This document shows, piece after piece, positions 24,455 to 33,935 of a stretch of 64,000 nucleotides of DNA. Source of the DNA: Novosphingobium sp. (GTDB taxonomy: Bacteria > Pseudomonadota > Alphaproteobacteria > Sphingomonadales > Sphingomonadaceae); the NCBI GenBank assembly GCA_024236175.1, contig JACKKY010000001.1, positions 1,664,410 through 1,728,409 on the forward strand. Direction: 5' to 3'. Under the pieces are notes generated by a model. The model was not told the origin of the DNA. It made no database searches and was given only the letters and a program-made list of their open reading frames with translations. Position 1 is the stretch's first letter. Each line of letters opens with the position of its first letter. The translations under genes were made by a program, and so were the position numbers.

Positions 24455-26785
24455 TCACTTCGCAGGCAGCGCGAAGGCGGTGATCGCCGCAAAGGCCGAA
24501 CCGCCCTTGTGCGGCGCATCGGAAGCCACCACCACATACTGCCTGCCGTTGCGATCCGAACGATACGTCATCGGCTTGGTCGCCGACATTCCCGGTATGT
24601 CGGCTTCGAAAAGCAGCTTGCCGGTTTCGCTGTCGAAGGCGCGGAAGGTATGGTCCTGTGCGCCGCCGGTGAACACCACGCCGCCGGCCGTGCTCATCGC
24701 CCCGCCGAACAGCGGCGTGCCGATCGTGAACGGCAGGTGCGACGGAACGCCCATCGGCCCGAGGTCGCGGGCGCTGCCCAGCGGCCGGCTCCAGACCATC
24801 TTGCCTGTTTCCAGATCGACCGCGTTGATCATCCCGTGCGGCGGTTGCTGGCAGGGCACGCCGAGCGGCGAGAAGAAAAACCTGATGTCGGCGGCGTAGG
24901 GCGTCCCCTCCTGCGCGGCCAGTCCGCCGAGATTGCCTGACGAATCAGCCTTCAGGTCCTTCACCGCGGGATCGGAACGCGGCACGAGCCGGTTGTAGTT
25001 GACCATGTGGTTCGAGAGAATGAAGGCCATCTGGCGACGGGTGTCGATCGAGGCACTCGCCCAGTTCACACCGCCGAAATACCCGGGATAGGAGATGCTG
25101 CTGGTCACCCCGGGCGGGGTGAACGATCCGTCGAATCTCGCCTCGCGGAACTTGACGCGGCACCACAGCTGATCGAGCGCGGTGATGCCCCACATGTTCC
25201 GTTCGGTCGGCGGCGGACCTCCGAGATCGGGCAGTTCCGTCGACCACGGCTGGGTGGGAGAGAGCTTCTCCACCGCGCCATCCTGAGGCGCCGGCTTTTC
25301 CACGACCGGGTAAATCGGTTTGCCGTTGCGGCGGTCAAGCACGAACAGCTGGCCGCGCTTGTTGTTTTGCAGGATCGCGGGAATCACCTTGCCGTCCTTG
25401 CGCAGGTCGAACAGCACCGGCTGCGAGGCGACGTCGTAGTCCCACACGTCATAATGCGTGGTCTGGAAAGACCAGCGCGGTTCGCCTGTCTCGGCATCGA
25501 GCGCGACAACCGAGCTGGCATAGCGGTTACTCGCTTCGGAGCGGTGCCCACCCCAGTAATCGGGGGTGGCATTGCCGGTCGGCACATAGACCAGGCCAAG
25601 TTCCTCGTCGGCGCTCATCGGGCCCCATGAATTGGGAGTGCCGGACGAATAGAATTCGCCGGGCTTGGGCCCGTTTCGGCTTTCGGGATTGTCCATGTCC
25701 CAGGCCCAGGCGAGCTCGCCGGTAACGGCGTCATAGGCCCTGATCACGCCCGAAGGTTCGCCGACATATTGCCCGTCGGCCACGGCGCCGCCGACGACCA
25801 GCTTGCCGCGTATCACTGCGGCCGGGGAGGTGACCCGATAATAGCCGCGATTGCGTTGCTGGAGCCCCGCCAGCAGGTCGACCTCGCCGCCGTCACCGAA
25901 GCCTTCGCACAATTTCCCGGTGAGCGCATCCAGGGCAAACAGATTGCCGTCCGAGCCGGCTACATACACGCGCTGGGCACAGGCGCTGCTGGCCTCAGGC
26001 ACGGCGTAGTAGGACATCCCCCGGCAGCGCGTCACGTAAAGGCCCTCGAGATTCGGCTTGGCCTGGTAGTGCCAGCGAATCTTGCCGGTTTCCGGTTCGA
26101 CATCGAGGATGTCGTCGAACGGTGTACAGACATAGAGGTGATCGCCGACCTTCAGCGGGACGGCTTGCGTCTGGCTCAGCGGTTTTGCCGGCATGGGACC
26201 GATCGGCAGCCGCCAGGCTAGCTCGAGTTCGCCGACATTTTCGCGATTGATCCCGGCAAGCTCGGAATAGGTGGTGCCCCACTGGGTATTTCCCAGATGC
26301 AGCCAGTCGCCTGTTGTATCGGCGGCGGTGACGGGGTGCACGCGATTGGCCGCTTCGACAGGCTGGAAGCCTGAAGTGGCGGCGACCGCGATCGCCAACA
26401 CAACTGCGACGGCAGCGCTGCCAAGACCAGCGAGCCGGTCGGTGCGCTGACCGGCGAAGACCGCGACAAGCAGGAAGGGAAGGCCGAGGACGAAGGGCGA
26501 CAGGACGCGCGGAGCGAGAGCCCAGCCGTCAAGCCCGGCTTCGGCGAGGCCCCAGACGAGGCTTACGACCATCAGTCCGAGATAGATCATGGCCCCGTTT
26601 CGCCACCTGCCCATCAGCACCGCTACGCCTGCCGCAAGCGTGGCCAGCCCGGCCGGCAGGTAATAGAACGACCCGCCCAGGAGGATCAGCTTGGCGCCGC
26701 CAAAGGCCAGCGCGCCGCCGATCACAACGAGAATCAGTCCATAGAGAATGCGGCCGATCAGCCGTACAGTTGCAGAAACGTTCAC
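24455..26785 (-). CDS. Membrane-bound PQQ-dependent dehydrogenase (glucose/quinate/shikimate type)
   Basis: The product is 776 residues. The first about 145 contain five hydrophobic helices, as in membrane glucose dehydrogenase. The rest is an eight-bladed PQQ propeller with repeated tryptophan-docking motifs (GKIRWHYQ, GELAWAWD, GEPRWSFQ, GKMVWSRP). HYDVWDYDVASQP carries the typical active-site region. It oxidises an alcohol, aldose or alicyclic polyol in the periplasm and passes electrons to ubiquinone. PQQ synthesis genes are not in the window. It starts 55 bases before the luciferase-like gene's start region on the same strand. Confidence 0.92.
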   Translation of the reverse strand: MNVSATVRLIGRILYGLILVVIGGALAFGGAKLILLGGSFYYLPAGLATLAAGVAVLMGRWRNGAMIYLGLMVVSLVWGLAEAGLDGWALAPRVLSPFVLGLPFLLVAVFAGQRTDRLAGLGSAAVAVVLAIAVAATSGFQPVEAANRVHPVTAADTTGDWLHLGNTQWGTTYSELAGINRENVGELELAWRLPIGPMPAKPLSQTQAVPLKVGDHLYVCTPFDDILDVEPETGKIRWHYQAKPNLEGLYVTRCRGMSYYAVPEASSACAQRVYVAGSDGNLFALDALTGKLCEGFGDGGEVDLLAGLQQRNRGYYRVTSPAAVIRGKLVVGGAVADGQYVGEPSGVIRAYDAVTGELAWAWDMDNPESRNGPKPGEFYSSGTPNSWGPMSADEELGLVYVPTGNATPDYWGGHRSEASNRYASSVVALDAETGEPRWSFQTTHYDVWDYDVASQPVLFDLRKDGKVIPAILQNNKRGQLFVLDRRNGKPIYPVVEKPAPQDGAVEKLSPTQPWSTELPDLGGPPPTERNMWGITALDQLWCRVKFREARFDGSFTPPGVTSSISYPGYFGGVNWASASIDTRRQMAFILSNHMVNYNRLVPRSDPAVKDLKADSSGNLGGLAAQEGTPYAADIRFFFSPLGVPCQQPPHGMINAVDLETGKMVWSRPLGSARDLGPMGVPSHLPFTIGTPLFGGAMSTAGGVVFTGGAQDHTFRAFDSETGKLLFEADIPGMSATKPMTYRSDRNGRQYVVVASDAPHKGGSAFAAITAFALPAK

Positions 26786-26847
26786 GAGCGGGTCTCCTCT
26801 CCCCCCTGAAGATCAGCGCGCCGGCTTGCGCGGCGCTGCCTGCGAGT

Positions 26848-27903
26848 TCAGGAGCGGTCCTTCATCCAGACTCCCACGGGTGCGTTGGGCAGGCCGACGT
26901 CTATCAACCCCAAAATGCCCGGCCGCGCCTCCTTGATCTGGAAAAGCGCGTTGACCGCAGGCATGGCGGTCATCGTGTCCCAGTCGTGGTTTTTCCAATG
27001 CGGCGGCGGGATGTAGCGGAAGCGGACATCCATGTTCGGGTCGCCCCGGATTTCCAGGCGGTGCTGGTCTTCGTCGATCTCCCAGCCCTCGGCCAGTTTC
27101 TTCGTCAGGTACCAGATCAGCCGCATCTCGACGACGACCCTGCCGTCGACCTTGCCGTACCAGCCGGCGTTCAGCGCGGCGTTGGTGCCCTTGTCCATCT
27201 TGAACCAGCCGAGATCGATATCTTCGGCTGCTGTCGCGTAGTCGCAGAAGAACTCGATATCGTCGAATTCGAGCTCCAGGGCGTCGCCGATCCGGACGAC
27301 GACATCGCGAAACAGGATCATCCAGTCATAGCAGCGTTGCTTGAGTTGATCGGTCATGCCGCCCGGCTCGCCCATGCCGAGGAAGCTCCATGTCTCGACC
27401 GATTCGTAGACCGAGCAGTCGGCCGACTCGGTTGTGCCGATATATTCGACGTCACGGCAGGCTGCGGTGAGCGCGGTCGCCATCGAGTTGATCCAGCCGG
27501 GGCTGATGCCGGTGATATAGAGCGAGCTGCCGCCTTTCTGGCAAGCGGCCTCGAGCTTGTCCTTCACCTCGCCGACGATGCCACCGACATTGAGGAACAG
27601 GTTGGTGCTGACGACGTCCATTCCGTTCTCGAGCAGCTTGATGGCCTGGTCGAGATTGGCTTCGAACGGCGTGTAGAGGACCGTATCGGCCTTGAGCGCG
27701 ATCAGTTCGTCGATATCGCCGGTGGCCTTGACGCCGGTCTTTGTGTCGGGGCGGCCGCAAAGTTCGCCGGCGTCCTTGCCGGCCTTGTCCTTCGACCATG
27801 CATAGACGCCGACGAGTTCCATGCGCGGATCGTCGAGCACGCCGCGCATGGCGAGCTTGCCGACCTTTCCGGTATTCCATTGAATTACGCGCAACTTGTC
27901 CAT
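26848..27903 (-). CDS. DapB-like NAD(P)H-dependent dehydrogenase
   Basis: The product is 351 residues, beginning LRVIQWNTGKVGKLAMRGVL, the Rossmann start of dihydrodipicolinate-reductase-like enzymes related to 2,4-diaminopentanoate dehydrogenase. YAWSKDKAGKDAGELCG and YTPFEANLDQAIKLL fit that family. In sphingomonad and actinobacterial catabolic clusters such proteins are common but their substrates are mostly unknown. ATG 27903 has GGGAGAGGA before it. It is the first gene of a minus-strand series leading to the PQQ dehydrogenase and the luciferase-like gene. Confidence 0.8.
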   Translation of the reverse strand: MDKLRVIQWNTGKVGKLAMRGVLDDPRMELVGVYAWSKDKAGKDAGELCGRPDTKTGVKATGDIDELIALKADTVLYTPFEANLDQAIKLLENGMDVVSTNLFLNVGGIVGEVKDKLEAACQKGGSSLYITGISPGWINSMATALTAACRDVEYIGTTESADCSVYESVETWSFLGMGEPGGMTDQLKQRCYDWMILFRDVVVRIGDALELEFDDIEFFCDYATAAEDIDLGWFKMDKGTNAALNAGWYGKVDGRVVVEMRLIWYLTKKLAEGWEIDEDQHRLEIRGDPNMDVRFRYIPPPHWKNHDWDTMTAMPAVNALFQIKEARPGILGLIDVGLPNAPVGVWMKDRS

Positions 27904-27962
27904 TCGTCCTCTCCCAAGACTTCGTTCCCGGCCTCGCAAAACGATTGCCCGGTCTTTCCCCT

Positions 27963-27979
27963 AGACCGAAACCGGTTGC
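27963..27979. promoter_or_regulatory. LacI-like palindromic motif, copy A
   Basis: AGACCGAAACCGGTTGC has a central AACCGGTT palindrome, and its first ten bases AGACCGAAAC also begin the motif at 38513. It lies 60 bases before the DapB-like start, in the region shared with the ATP-grasp gene. Confidence 0.3.
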
Positions 27980-28114
27980 TCACCTACCCCGGCCTCCGGG
28001 TCAAGCAGTAGCTTGCCGGATTCCCGGTTCGAGCCACGGCTTGAATGTCTCCACCCAGGGCAATACGGGGCTGCTGAGGATTGCATACGACCGGATGGTA
28101 GCCGAGGCAGCTCA

Positions 28115-29908
28115 GTGACTGGCGATGACAAGACAGCGGCAATCGAAGTCGGCCGTTCCTGGAAGGTCTATCCGGGCTTCATCCATGGCGTCCGCCAACC
28201 GGCGATGCTCGGAGATGTCGTCGTTCGAGCCGAACCAGAGCCGGACACGGCTGCACTGGACCGGACGATTGCGGGGCTCGATGCCGAGCTGACCTATGAG
28301 CCACCGGAAACGGCAGGCGCGCATGGCCTCGCCCTGCGTGTCGCACTCCTGACCGCCGCGATCCAGTTTCATTTCGGCATTCCGGTTGCCAGGACCTGCC
28401 ATGTCGAGGCTGGCGGAGCTGTGGTGGATGGACGAGCCCGGTTCACGCTCGCCCTGCCGTATCATGAATTCAGGGCAACCCGGCTGGCTTTGTTGTGGTG
28501 CGTCGAGGCGTTCAACCGGATACTTGGTGCGGATGGGAATCCCTTGCCGGCACTGGCGCGGGCCTTTCCCGAACTGGGCAGGCAGTTGCTACCGTTCGCG
28601 CCACCGAGCATGAACATGCAGCACTTCATGAACGCGGCGGTGGCCCGTGATATTCCGATTCAACGGCTGGTCGCGAATGTCGTCGCATTCGGAACCGGGT
28701 GTCACACCCGGCTTCTGGAAAGCACGATCACGGATCGCACGTCCCTGCTGGGGTCGGGTATCGCCCGCAACAAGGTGGCGACGGCTGCCCTGCTGCGCCG
28801 TGCCGGACTTCCTGCGCCCGAACAGGCAGTGGTCGCCACGCCGGACGAGGCGGTGGCTGCGGCCGAAAGCCTTGGCTATCCCGTGGTCGTCAAACCCGTG
28901 GACCAGAACCAGGGCGCAGGAGTGGCTGCGGGGCTTCGGGATGCAGCCTTGGTGCGCGCCGCCGTTTCCGAAGCGGCACGGCTATCGCCGCAGATCATCG
29001 TCGAGAAGCATTTCGAAGGGAAGGACTATCGCCTGACCGTCGTTGACGGCCGGGTAGTCAAGGTCGAGAACCGGACGGCCGGAGGTGTCACCGGAGACGG
29101 CCGCTCCTCGATAGCAGAGCTGGTTGCCGCTGTGCAGGAAACGCCCCGCTTCCGCAAAATATTACGGGACTCGGGCAGAGTGCCGATCAGCCTAGACGCC
29201 GAAGCGCAGGGCCTGCTAGGGGAAATGGGCCTGACGGCGGACAGCATCCCGGCCACAGGGCAATTTGTTCCCTTGCGGCGCAAGAACAACGTTACGGCGG
29301 GCGGCAGCCAGATTCTCATTCCGGTCGAGCGCGCCCATGCCGACAATCTTGCGCTGGCGATCCGGACGGCGCAACAACTCCGGCTCGATTTCGCCGGCGT
29401 TGACCTGCTGATTCCGGACATCGCCGAATCCTGGCTGGAATCGGGAGCATTGATTTGCGAAGTGAACACCATGCCGCAGGTCGGCATCCGGACTACCCCG
29501 GAGATATTTGGTGAAATCTTGCAGCAGTTGGTCGGCACGGAGCCGCGAATTCCAGCACACCTGCTGATTGTCCCGAACGGCGAGCAAGTCGAATCCGGGG
29601 AATTGACGAAGCAGATGCACGAGTTGTCCTGCAACGCCCTGTCCACCTCGCACGGCGTCTGGATTGATGGGGAACGGCTCGCCGCCCGGCCTCCCGATGC
29701 CTTTTCCAGTGCGCGGATTGTTCTGGGCGAAACCGGTGCGCGCGGCGCGCTTTGTGTCGTGCCGGTCGGTGAAGTGCTCGCCAGGGGCTTGCCGGCCGAC
29801 TGGTTCGAGAGCATCCGGCTCGATCTCGACGCCCAAAGCGCGGCCGACGTTGCGCTTGCCGTGAGGCCCCATACTGCGGCGCTGGTGAAAACGGTCCGCA
29901 ATGCTTGA
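28115..29908 (+). CDS. Cyanophycin-synthetase-type ATP-grasp ligase with a vestigial Mur-ligase tail
   Basis: The product is 597 residues from GTG 28115 (GAGG 8 bases upstream; the frame is open to 28013). Residues about 215-465 form an ATP-grasp domain of CphA type (GSGIARNKVATAALLRRAG, YPVVVKPVDQNQGAGVA, RLTVVDGRVVKVENRTAGG, CEVNTMPQVG). The last about 115 residues align with the beginning of the CphA Mur-ligase part: STSHGVWIDGERL and ARGALCVVP...LARGL are recognisable. The nucleotide-binding GTNGKTT is replaced by VPNGEQV, and the remainder of that domain is absent. It should form an amide bond with ATP, but not as a two-site cyanophycin synthetase. It overlaps the GT2 gene by 8 bases. 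Substrate unknown. Confidence 0.8.
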   Translation: MTGDDKTAAIEVGRSWKVYPGFIHGVRQPAMLGDVVVRAEPEPDTAALDRTIAGLDAELTYEPPETAGAHGLALRVALLTAAIQFHFGIPVARTCHVEAGGAVVDGRARFTLALPYHEFRATRLALLWCVEAFNRILGADGNPLPALARAFPELGRQLLPFAPPSMNMQHFMNAAVARDIPIQRLVANVVAFGTGCHTRLLESTITDRTSLLGSGIARNKVATAALLRRAGLPAPEQAVVATPDEAVAAAESLGYPVVVKPVDQNQGAGVAAGLRDAALVRAAVSEAARLSPQIIVEKHFEGKDYRLTVVDGRVVKVENRTAGGVTGDGRSSIAELVAAVQETPRFRKILRDSGRVPISLDAEAQGLLGEMGLTADSIPATGQFVPLRRKNNVTAGGSQILIPVERAHADNLALAIRTAQQLRLDFAGVDLLIPDIAESWLESGALICEVNTMPQVGIRTTPEIFGEILQQLVGTEPRIPAHLLIVPNGEQVESGELTKQMHELSCNALSTSHGVWIDGERLAARPPDAFSSARIVLGETGARGALCVVPVGEVLARGLPADWFESIRLDLDAQSAADVALAVRPHTAALVKTVRNA

Positions 29909-30824
29909 CGTCGGGCTTTGCATCACCGTCAAGGACGAGGAGTCGAACATTGTCGACTGCCTTGCGCCCCTCAAGGATCTCGTCGCCGAAATCCTGGTGA
30001 TCGACACTGGCTCGACCGATGCGACCCGCGAGCTGCTCCGCGATGTCCTCGGCATCGAGGCGATCCGGCTGGAACTCGACGAAAGCGAATGCTTCGCCCT
30101 TTCAACCGTACGCAATTACGGGTTCGACCGGCTCTCGACCCCGTGGCTGATGACGCTGGACGCCGACGAGCGTATCGACCCGGAAGAAGTGCGCGCCGTG
30201 TTCTCGCTCGGTGACGCCGACCTCCCCGCCGGTATGTTCTGCCGGTGGGATACCTATTACGATGACGGAACTTCCGTCGAGGATTACAAGCTCAGCCTGT
30301 TCCGCAGCCACCACCGGCACATCGGCCTGATTCACGACACCGCCCAGCCCAGCCTGCGCAAGGCGGGCGAGGCGGCGTGCTGGCTGCCGCAGATGAGCCT
30401 GCGCCACCGTCCGGAGTCGGTTCGCACCAGCAAGGAACAATGGTACGACTGGCGCCTGCAATGCGCCCGCCGCCGCGAACCGGACTGGCTGCGCTATCAG
30501 TGGTTCAGCGGTTACATGGCCTTCCGCTACGGACAGCGCGAGGATGCCGAGGAACTGCTCGGCCAGGTCCACGACGCACGGCCGGAGCTGTTTCCGGTGG
30601 AATCGCTCAACGCTTCTATGGTGCTGGCGGGGCTCAAGGCCCGGCAGGGCGACCGGGTTGCGGCCGAACGCATCCTCGACCAGGCTGTCACCTATCACGA
30701 CAGCGTTGCCGACGACTTCGAAGTGCGCATAAACTTCCGGCTGCGGCCCTGGCTCGACCGGGCTCTCGAACTGGCCGCAAGCGGCCAGCTGAACGAAATC
30801 ACACCCTATCAATTTCCATACTGA
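29901..30824 (+). CDS. Family 2 glycosyltransferase
   Basis: The product is 307 residues. The GT-A fold has CITVKDEESNIVDCL, DTGSTDATRE (about 36-45) and the metal-binding LDADERIDP (about 84-92). The C-terminal third is helical and TPR-like (GQREDAEELLGQVHDARPE, GDRVAAERILDQA), an arrangement shared with SunS-type and other peptide or protein glycosyltransferases. Translationally coupled to the ATP-grasp gene. Acceptor unknown. Confidence 0.88.
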   Translation: MLDVGLCITVKDEESNIVDCLAPLKDLVAEILVIDTGSTDATRELLRDVLGIEAIRLELDESECFALSTVRNYGFDRLSTPWLMTLDADERIDPEEVRAVFSLGDADLPAGMFCRWDTYYDDGTSVEDYKLSLFRSHHRHIGLIHDTAQPSLRKAGEAACWLPQMSLRHRPESVRTSKEQWYDWRLQCARRREPDWLRYQWFSGYMAFRYGQREDAEELLGQVHDARPELFPVESLNASMVLAGLKARQGDRVAAERILDQAVTYHDSVADDFEVRINFRLRPWLDRALELAASGQLNEITPYQFPY

Positions 30825-30832
30825 GAAAGCCG

Positions 30833-32443
30833 ATGCCCGCTTCCGTTATCGCGATTGGACTGGACGCACTCGACCCCCGGGTGCTCGAAAAGTGGCTGGA
30901 TGAGGACAAGCTGCCCTTTCTGACGCGGCTTGCCCGGGAAGGAACCTATGCCCGGCAGCGCAATTTCAGCCTCTACCGGACAGAGAACAGCTGGCTGACT
31001 CTGCTTCAGGGGTGTGCGCCGGAAACCAGCCACGAGTGGGGGCATCAGAACTACGATGCCGGAAACTATGCGTTGAACGAGCGGGCGGCCTATGAGTTCA
31101 GGCTTTTTCCGCCCTTCTACGCGCTGGACGGCAAACCACGGGTGGCGGCTTTCGATGTTCCGCTCACCAGGCTCGTTCCCGGCGTCAATGGTGTGCAGCT
31201 TCTCGGCTGGGGCACCGAGGTAAACCAGATCCTGCGGGAATCCTCCCCGCCGGGGCTCATGGCCGAGCTGATCGGGCGCCATGGCCGCCATCCGCTCTAT
31301 GACACGATCACCAATGCCGATGACGGCAGCGAGACCCTCTCCTACCGGATACCATGCCTCTACGACATCGAAGTCATGCGATCGGTGCGGGACAAGCTCG
31401 TTTCGGCGGCCGGTCAGCGCACCGCCATTATCGGTGAACTGCTGGATTCCGACAATTGGGACCTGCTGTTTTGCACCTATGGGGAAATCCATACTGCTGG
31501 CCACCAGTTCTGGCACATCGGGCGCGATCACCCGCTACGCGAAGCTTTCTTCGATCAGGCCGGGAGCGATTTCATGCTCGACATCCTCCAGGAAATCGAT
31601 CGCAATCTTGCGGCGCTGCTCGCCGACGTGCCGGATGACACCACCATCGTCATATTCTCGCCTCACGGAATGCAGGCGAACTCCATCGATCTGTACTCGA
31701 TGGTCTTCCTTCCCGAGTTGATCTACCGCTGGAGCACGGGCACTGCCGCCTTCAAGGGCTTGGAGGAGAATGGCGAGCCGTCCCCTCTGCGCTTCGATTA
31801 TTCGCGGCACTGGTCGGAGGAAATCTGGGACTTGCGCACCCCGCACGGCGACGCCGTCCTGGAATCGCCCGAAGTGCAGGATAGCCGCGGCGATCCGTTG
31901 TACTGGGATCCGGGCAACTGGTATCGGTCGGCATGGCCCGGCATGCGCGCATTCGTCCTGCCGGGCTATTCGGAAGGGCTAATCCGGATCAATGTGGCCG
32001 GTCGCGACGGCGACGCGGGCATCCCGCCCGAGCAGTTCGATGCCACCTGCAACGAGCTGACCGAACTGGTCTGTCAAATGGTCGATGCCAGAACGGGAAA
32101 GCAGATGGCGCAGGAGATCGTTCGGGTCAGGCAAAGCCCATGGGAGGACGGCGCGGACCTCTCGCCGGCCGACCTGATGGTGTTGTGGAACGATGAGCTG
32201 GCGACCGATGTCGTCAGCCATCCGCGGTTCGGCCAGATCGGCCCGGTCCCGTTCTTCCGCACCGGCGGGCACGCCACCGAGGGATTCGTCCTGGCGCGTG
32301 GGCCGGGTTTCGACCGCGGCCGCAAGATGCCGGCTGTCGAGACTGCGGATGTCACGGCCACGCTGCTCGACCGGCTGGGCGTGGACCTGCCCGACCATAT
32401 CGATGGCAGCCCCATCGGCCGGGCGCCTTCGCTCGCCGGCTGA
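30833..32443 (+). CDS. Alkaline-phosphatase-superfamily hydrolase (type I phosphodiesterase/nucleotide pyrophosphatase-like)
   Basis: The product is 536 residues, from ATG 30833, 8 bases after the GT2 stop. IGLDALDPRVLEKWLDEDK supplies the first metal Asp, TENSWLTLLQGCAPETSHEWG the Ser/Thr nucleophile region, and IFSPHGMQAN and HATEGFVLARGPG the later His ligands, all in the order of predicted AP-superfamily hydrolases. No signal peptide is seen, so it acts in the cytoplasm. As the third gene of the ATP-grasp/GT2 operon it may hydrolyse a phospho- or sulfo-ester made or used there (inference). Confidence 0.82.
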   Translation: MPASVIAIGLDALDPRVLEKWLDEDKLPFLTRLAREGTYARQRNFSLYRTENSWLTLLQGCAPETSHEWGHQNYDAGNYALNERAAYEFRLFPPFYALDGKPRVAAFDVPLTRLVPGVNGVQLLGWGTEVNQILRESSPPGLMAELIGRHGRHPLYDTITNADDGSETLSYRIPCLYDIEVMRSVRDKLVSAAGQRTAIIGELLDSDNWDLLFCTYGEIHTAGHQFWHIGRDHPLREAFFDQAGSDFMLDILQEIDRNLAALLADVPDDTTIVIFSPHGMQANSIDLYSMVFLPELIYRWSTGTAAFKGLEENGEPSPLRFDYSRHWSEEIWDLRTPHGDAVLESPEVQDSRGDPLYWDPGNWYRSAWPGMRAFVLPGYSEGLIRINVAGRDGDAGIPPEQFDATCNELTELVCQMVDARTGKQMAQEIVRVRQSPWEDGADLSPADLMVLWNDELATDVVSHPRFGQIGPVPFFRTGGHATEGFVLARGPGFDRGRKMPAVETADVTATLLDRLGVDLPDHIDGSPIGRAPSLAG

Positions 32444-32462
32444 AGGGGCTCCGCGCGAACCG

Positions 32463-33362
32463 TCAGGCCTGTTCCGGCACCTTCTCTCTCCGCGCCTGCC
32501 AGTCGGCGACGCTCAGCATCGGACCGCCCTGGACGGTGATGCGTTCCAGGTAGCGATCGGTAGTCTGGTCCGGCACGCCGTAGTGCTGGACGATCCGGTT
32601 GTCCCAGATGGCGATCGCGCCTTTTTCCCACTGCCAGCGCATCTGGTATTCGGGCCGGGTGAATTCGGCCGACAGGCGATCGATCAGCGCCTGGCCTTTC
32701 TCCTCGTCCATCCCTTCGATGCCGAGCGCCCAGGTGGAGTTCGCATAGAGAGCGCGGGCGCCGGTTACGGGGTGCACGACGACCACAGGCTGGGTGATCG
32801 GCGGGTATTTCTCGTTCAGCTCTTCCCAGTTGCTGGCGGTGCCGAAGTGGTTGTAATTCTTGGGAATGCGTGCGGCCAGGCTGGTGGTGAAGCGCAGCGG
32901 ATCGATCTGGCGCTTCAGTTCCTCGGCCAGGCCCGCATAGGCGGCGACACCGCTTGCCCAGCAGGTATCGCCACCGAAGGTGCAGGGATCGATCGCGCGC
33001 AGGATCGAAACCGAGGGCGGCGAGGGCTGGTAGCAGCCGTCGCTGTGCCACGACGATGCCGTGCCTTCCCGCGATCCCGCCTTGGCGCTCACCGTCGTGA
33101 TCTGTGGCCGTTCCGGGTCCGGCCCGTCGCAGATCGGCGTGCCGAAGGCTTCGGCCAGCGCCAGATGCTCGGCAAAACCGATATGCTCCTGGCCGCGCAG
33201 GAAGATCACGCCATGCGCGAACAGCGCCTGCCTGAGGCCGTCCGCCTGCGTCTCGTCCAGTGGCTGACCAAGGTCGATGCCGGAAACGATCGCGCCGATC
33301 GCCGGCTGGGTCCGGGTGACGGTGAGGCCACCGGGCAATTCATATATGCGGTCCGTCGGCAT
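32463..33362 (-). CDS. TauD/TfdA-family Fe(II)/2-oxoglutarate dioxygenase
   Basis: The product is 299 residues. SSWHSDGCY (about residue 104) gives the HxD iron ligands, VQHYG (about residue 259) the distal His, and RYLERITVQG the Arg that binds 2-oxoglutarate. GAIVSGIDLGQPL near the start is a TauD pattern. Such enzymes oxidise taurine, 2,4-D, alkyl sulfates or similar small acids. The start at 33362 follows GGGAGAGA; the frame is open to 33425. It converges with the AP-superfamily gene. Confidence 0.9.
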   Translation of the reverse strand: MPTDRIYELPGGLTVTRTQPAIGAIVSGIDLGQPLDETQADGLRQALFAHGVIFLRGQEHIGFAEHLALAEAFGTPICDGPDPERPQITTVSAKAGSREGTASSWHSDGCYQPSPPSVSILRAIDPCTFGGDTCWASGVAAYAGLAEELKRQIDPLRFTTSLAARIPKNYNHFGTASNWEELNEKYPPITQPVVVVHPVTGARALYANSTWALGIEGMDEEKGQALIDRLSAEFTRPEYQMRWQWEKGAIAIWDNRIVQHYGVPDQTTDRYLERITVQGGPMLSVADWQARREKVPEQA

Positions 33363-33468
33363 GTCGTCTCTCCCGGTGCCAGTGCTCGTCGGCAATGTTA
33401 CTTCGAATTGGTAGGTCGCCGTCAAGCCGGTGCTCTATCACGCATTCGGCGGCTGCCGGTTCCGCGGA

Positions 33469-33921
33469 TCAGGGCACAGCGACCGTGCGTGTCTCCAGCC
33501 TCAGGCGGGTGAGGCGGATCGATTCGATCCGCCAGCCCGCGTCCATTCTCACGTAGGTCTCCCGGTAATGTCCGAAGCCGTGCAGGACGAGAGTGCCCTG
33601 CGCTGCGCCGCTATCGGCAAGGTAGATCCGGTCCTCCATCGCCCAAAGGCCGGTTGCGGTGATATCGGAGGCGATCCCGATGATCGGCATGTGGCCGTGG
33701 TGGACCGAGTACTTCCCGGCGAGTCCTTCGCGGAACATGCCCAGCACTTCCTCCATGCCGCGATAGGGCTCTTCGCGGAACTCGGAGAGCTGGAAGCTGG
33801 TGTCTTCCACGAAGATCTCGCGCCGGAAAAGGTCCCAGTCCTGGGTGTCAACCCCCAGGAAGTACCTCGCCTTGAGCTGCTTGATCTCCTCGATGGCAGT
33901 GAGCCGCGTTGTCGCATCCAT
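33469..33921 (-). CDS. SnoaL/LinA-like NTF2-fold protein, paralogue 3 of a tandem trio
   Basis: The product is 150 residues, beginning MDATTRLTAIEEIKQLKARYF. ARYFLGVDTQDWD and SVHHGHMPII place an Asp and a His where LinA and scytalone dehydratase have their catalytic Asp-His pair. GLWAMEDRIY and GFGHYRETYVRMDAGWRIESIRLTRLR finish the fold. A lyase or isomerase role is plausible. It is the last gene of a three-gene tandem, 14 bases after its neighbour. Confidence 0.82.
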   Translation of the reverse strand: MDATTRLTAIEEIKQLKARYFLGVDTQDWDLFRREIFVEDTSFQLSEFREEPYRGMEEVLGMFREGLAGKYSVHHGHMPIIGIASDITATGLWAMEDRIYLADSGAAQGTLVLHGFGHYRETYVRMDAGWRIESIRLTRLRLETRTVAVP

Positions 33922-33935
33922 GATCCGCCGCTCCC

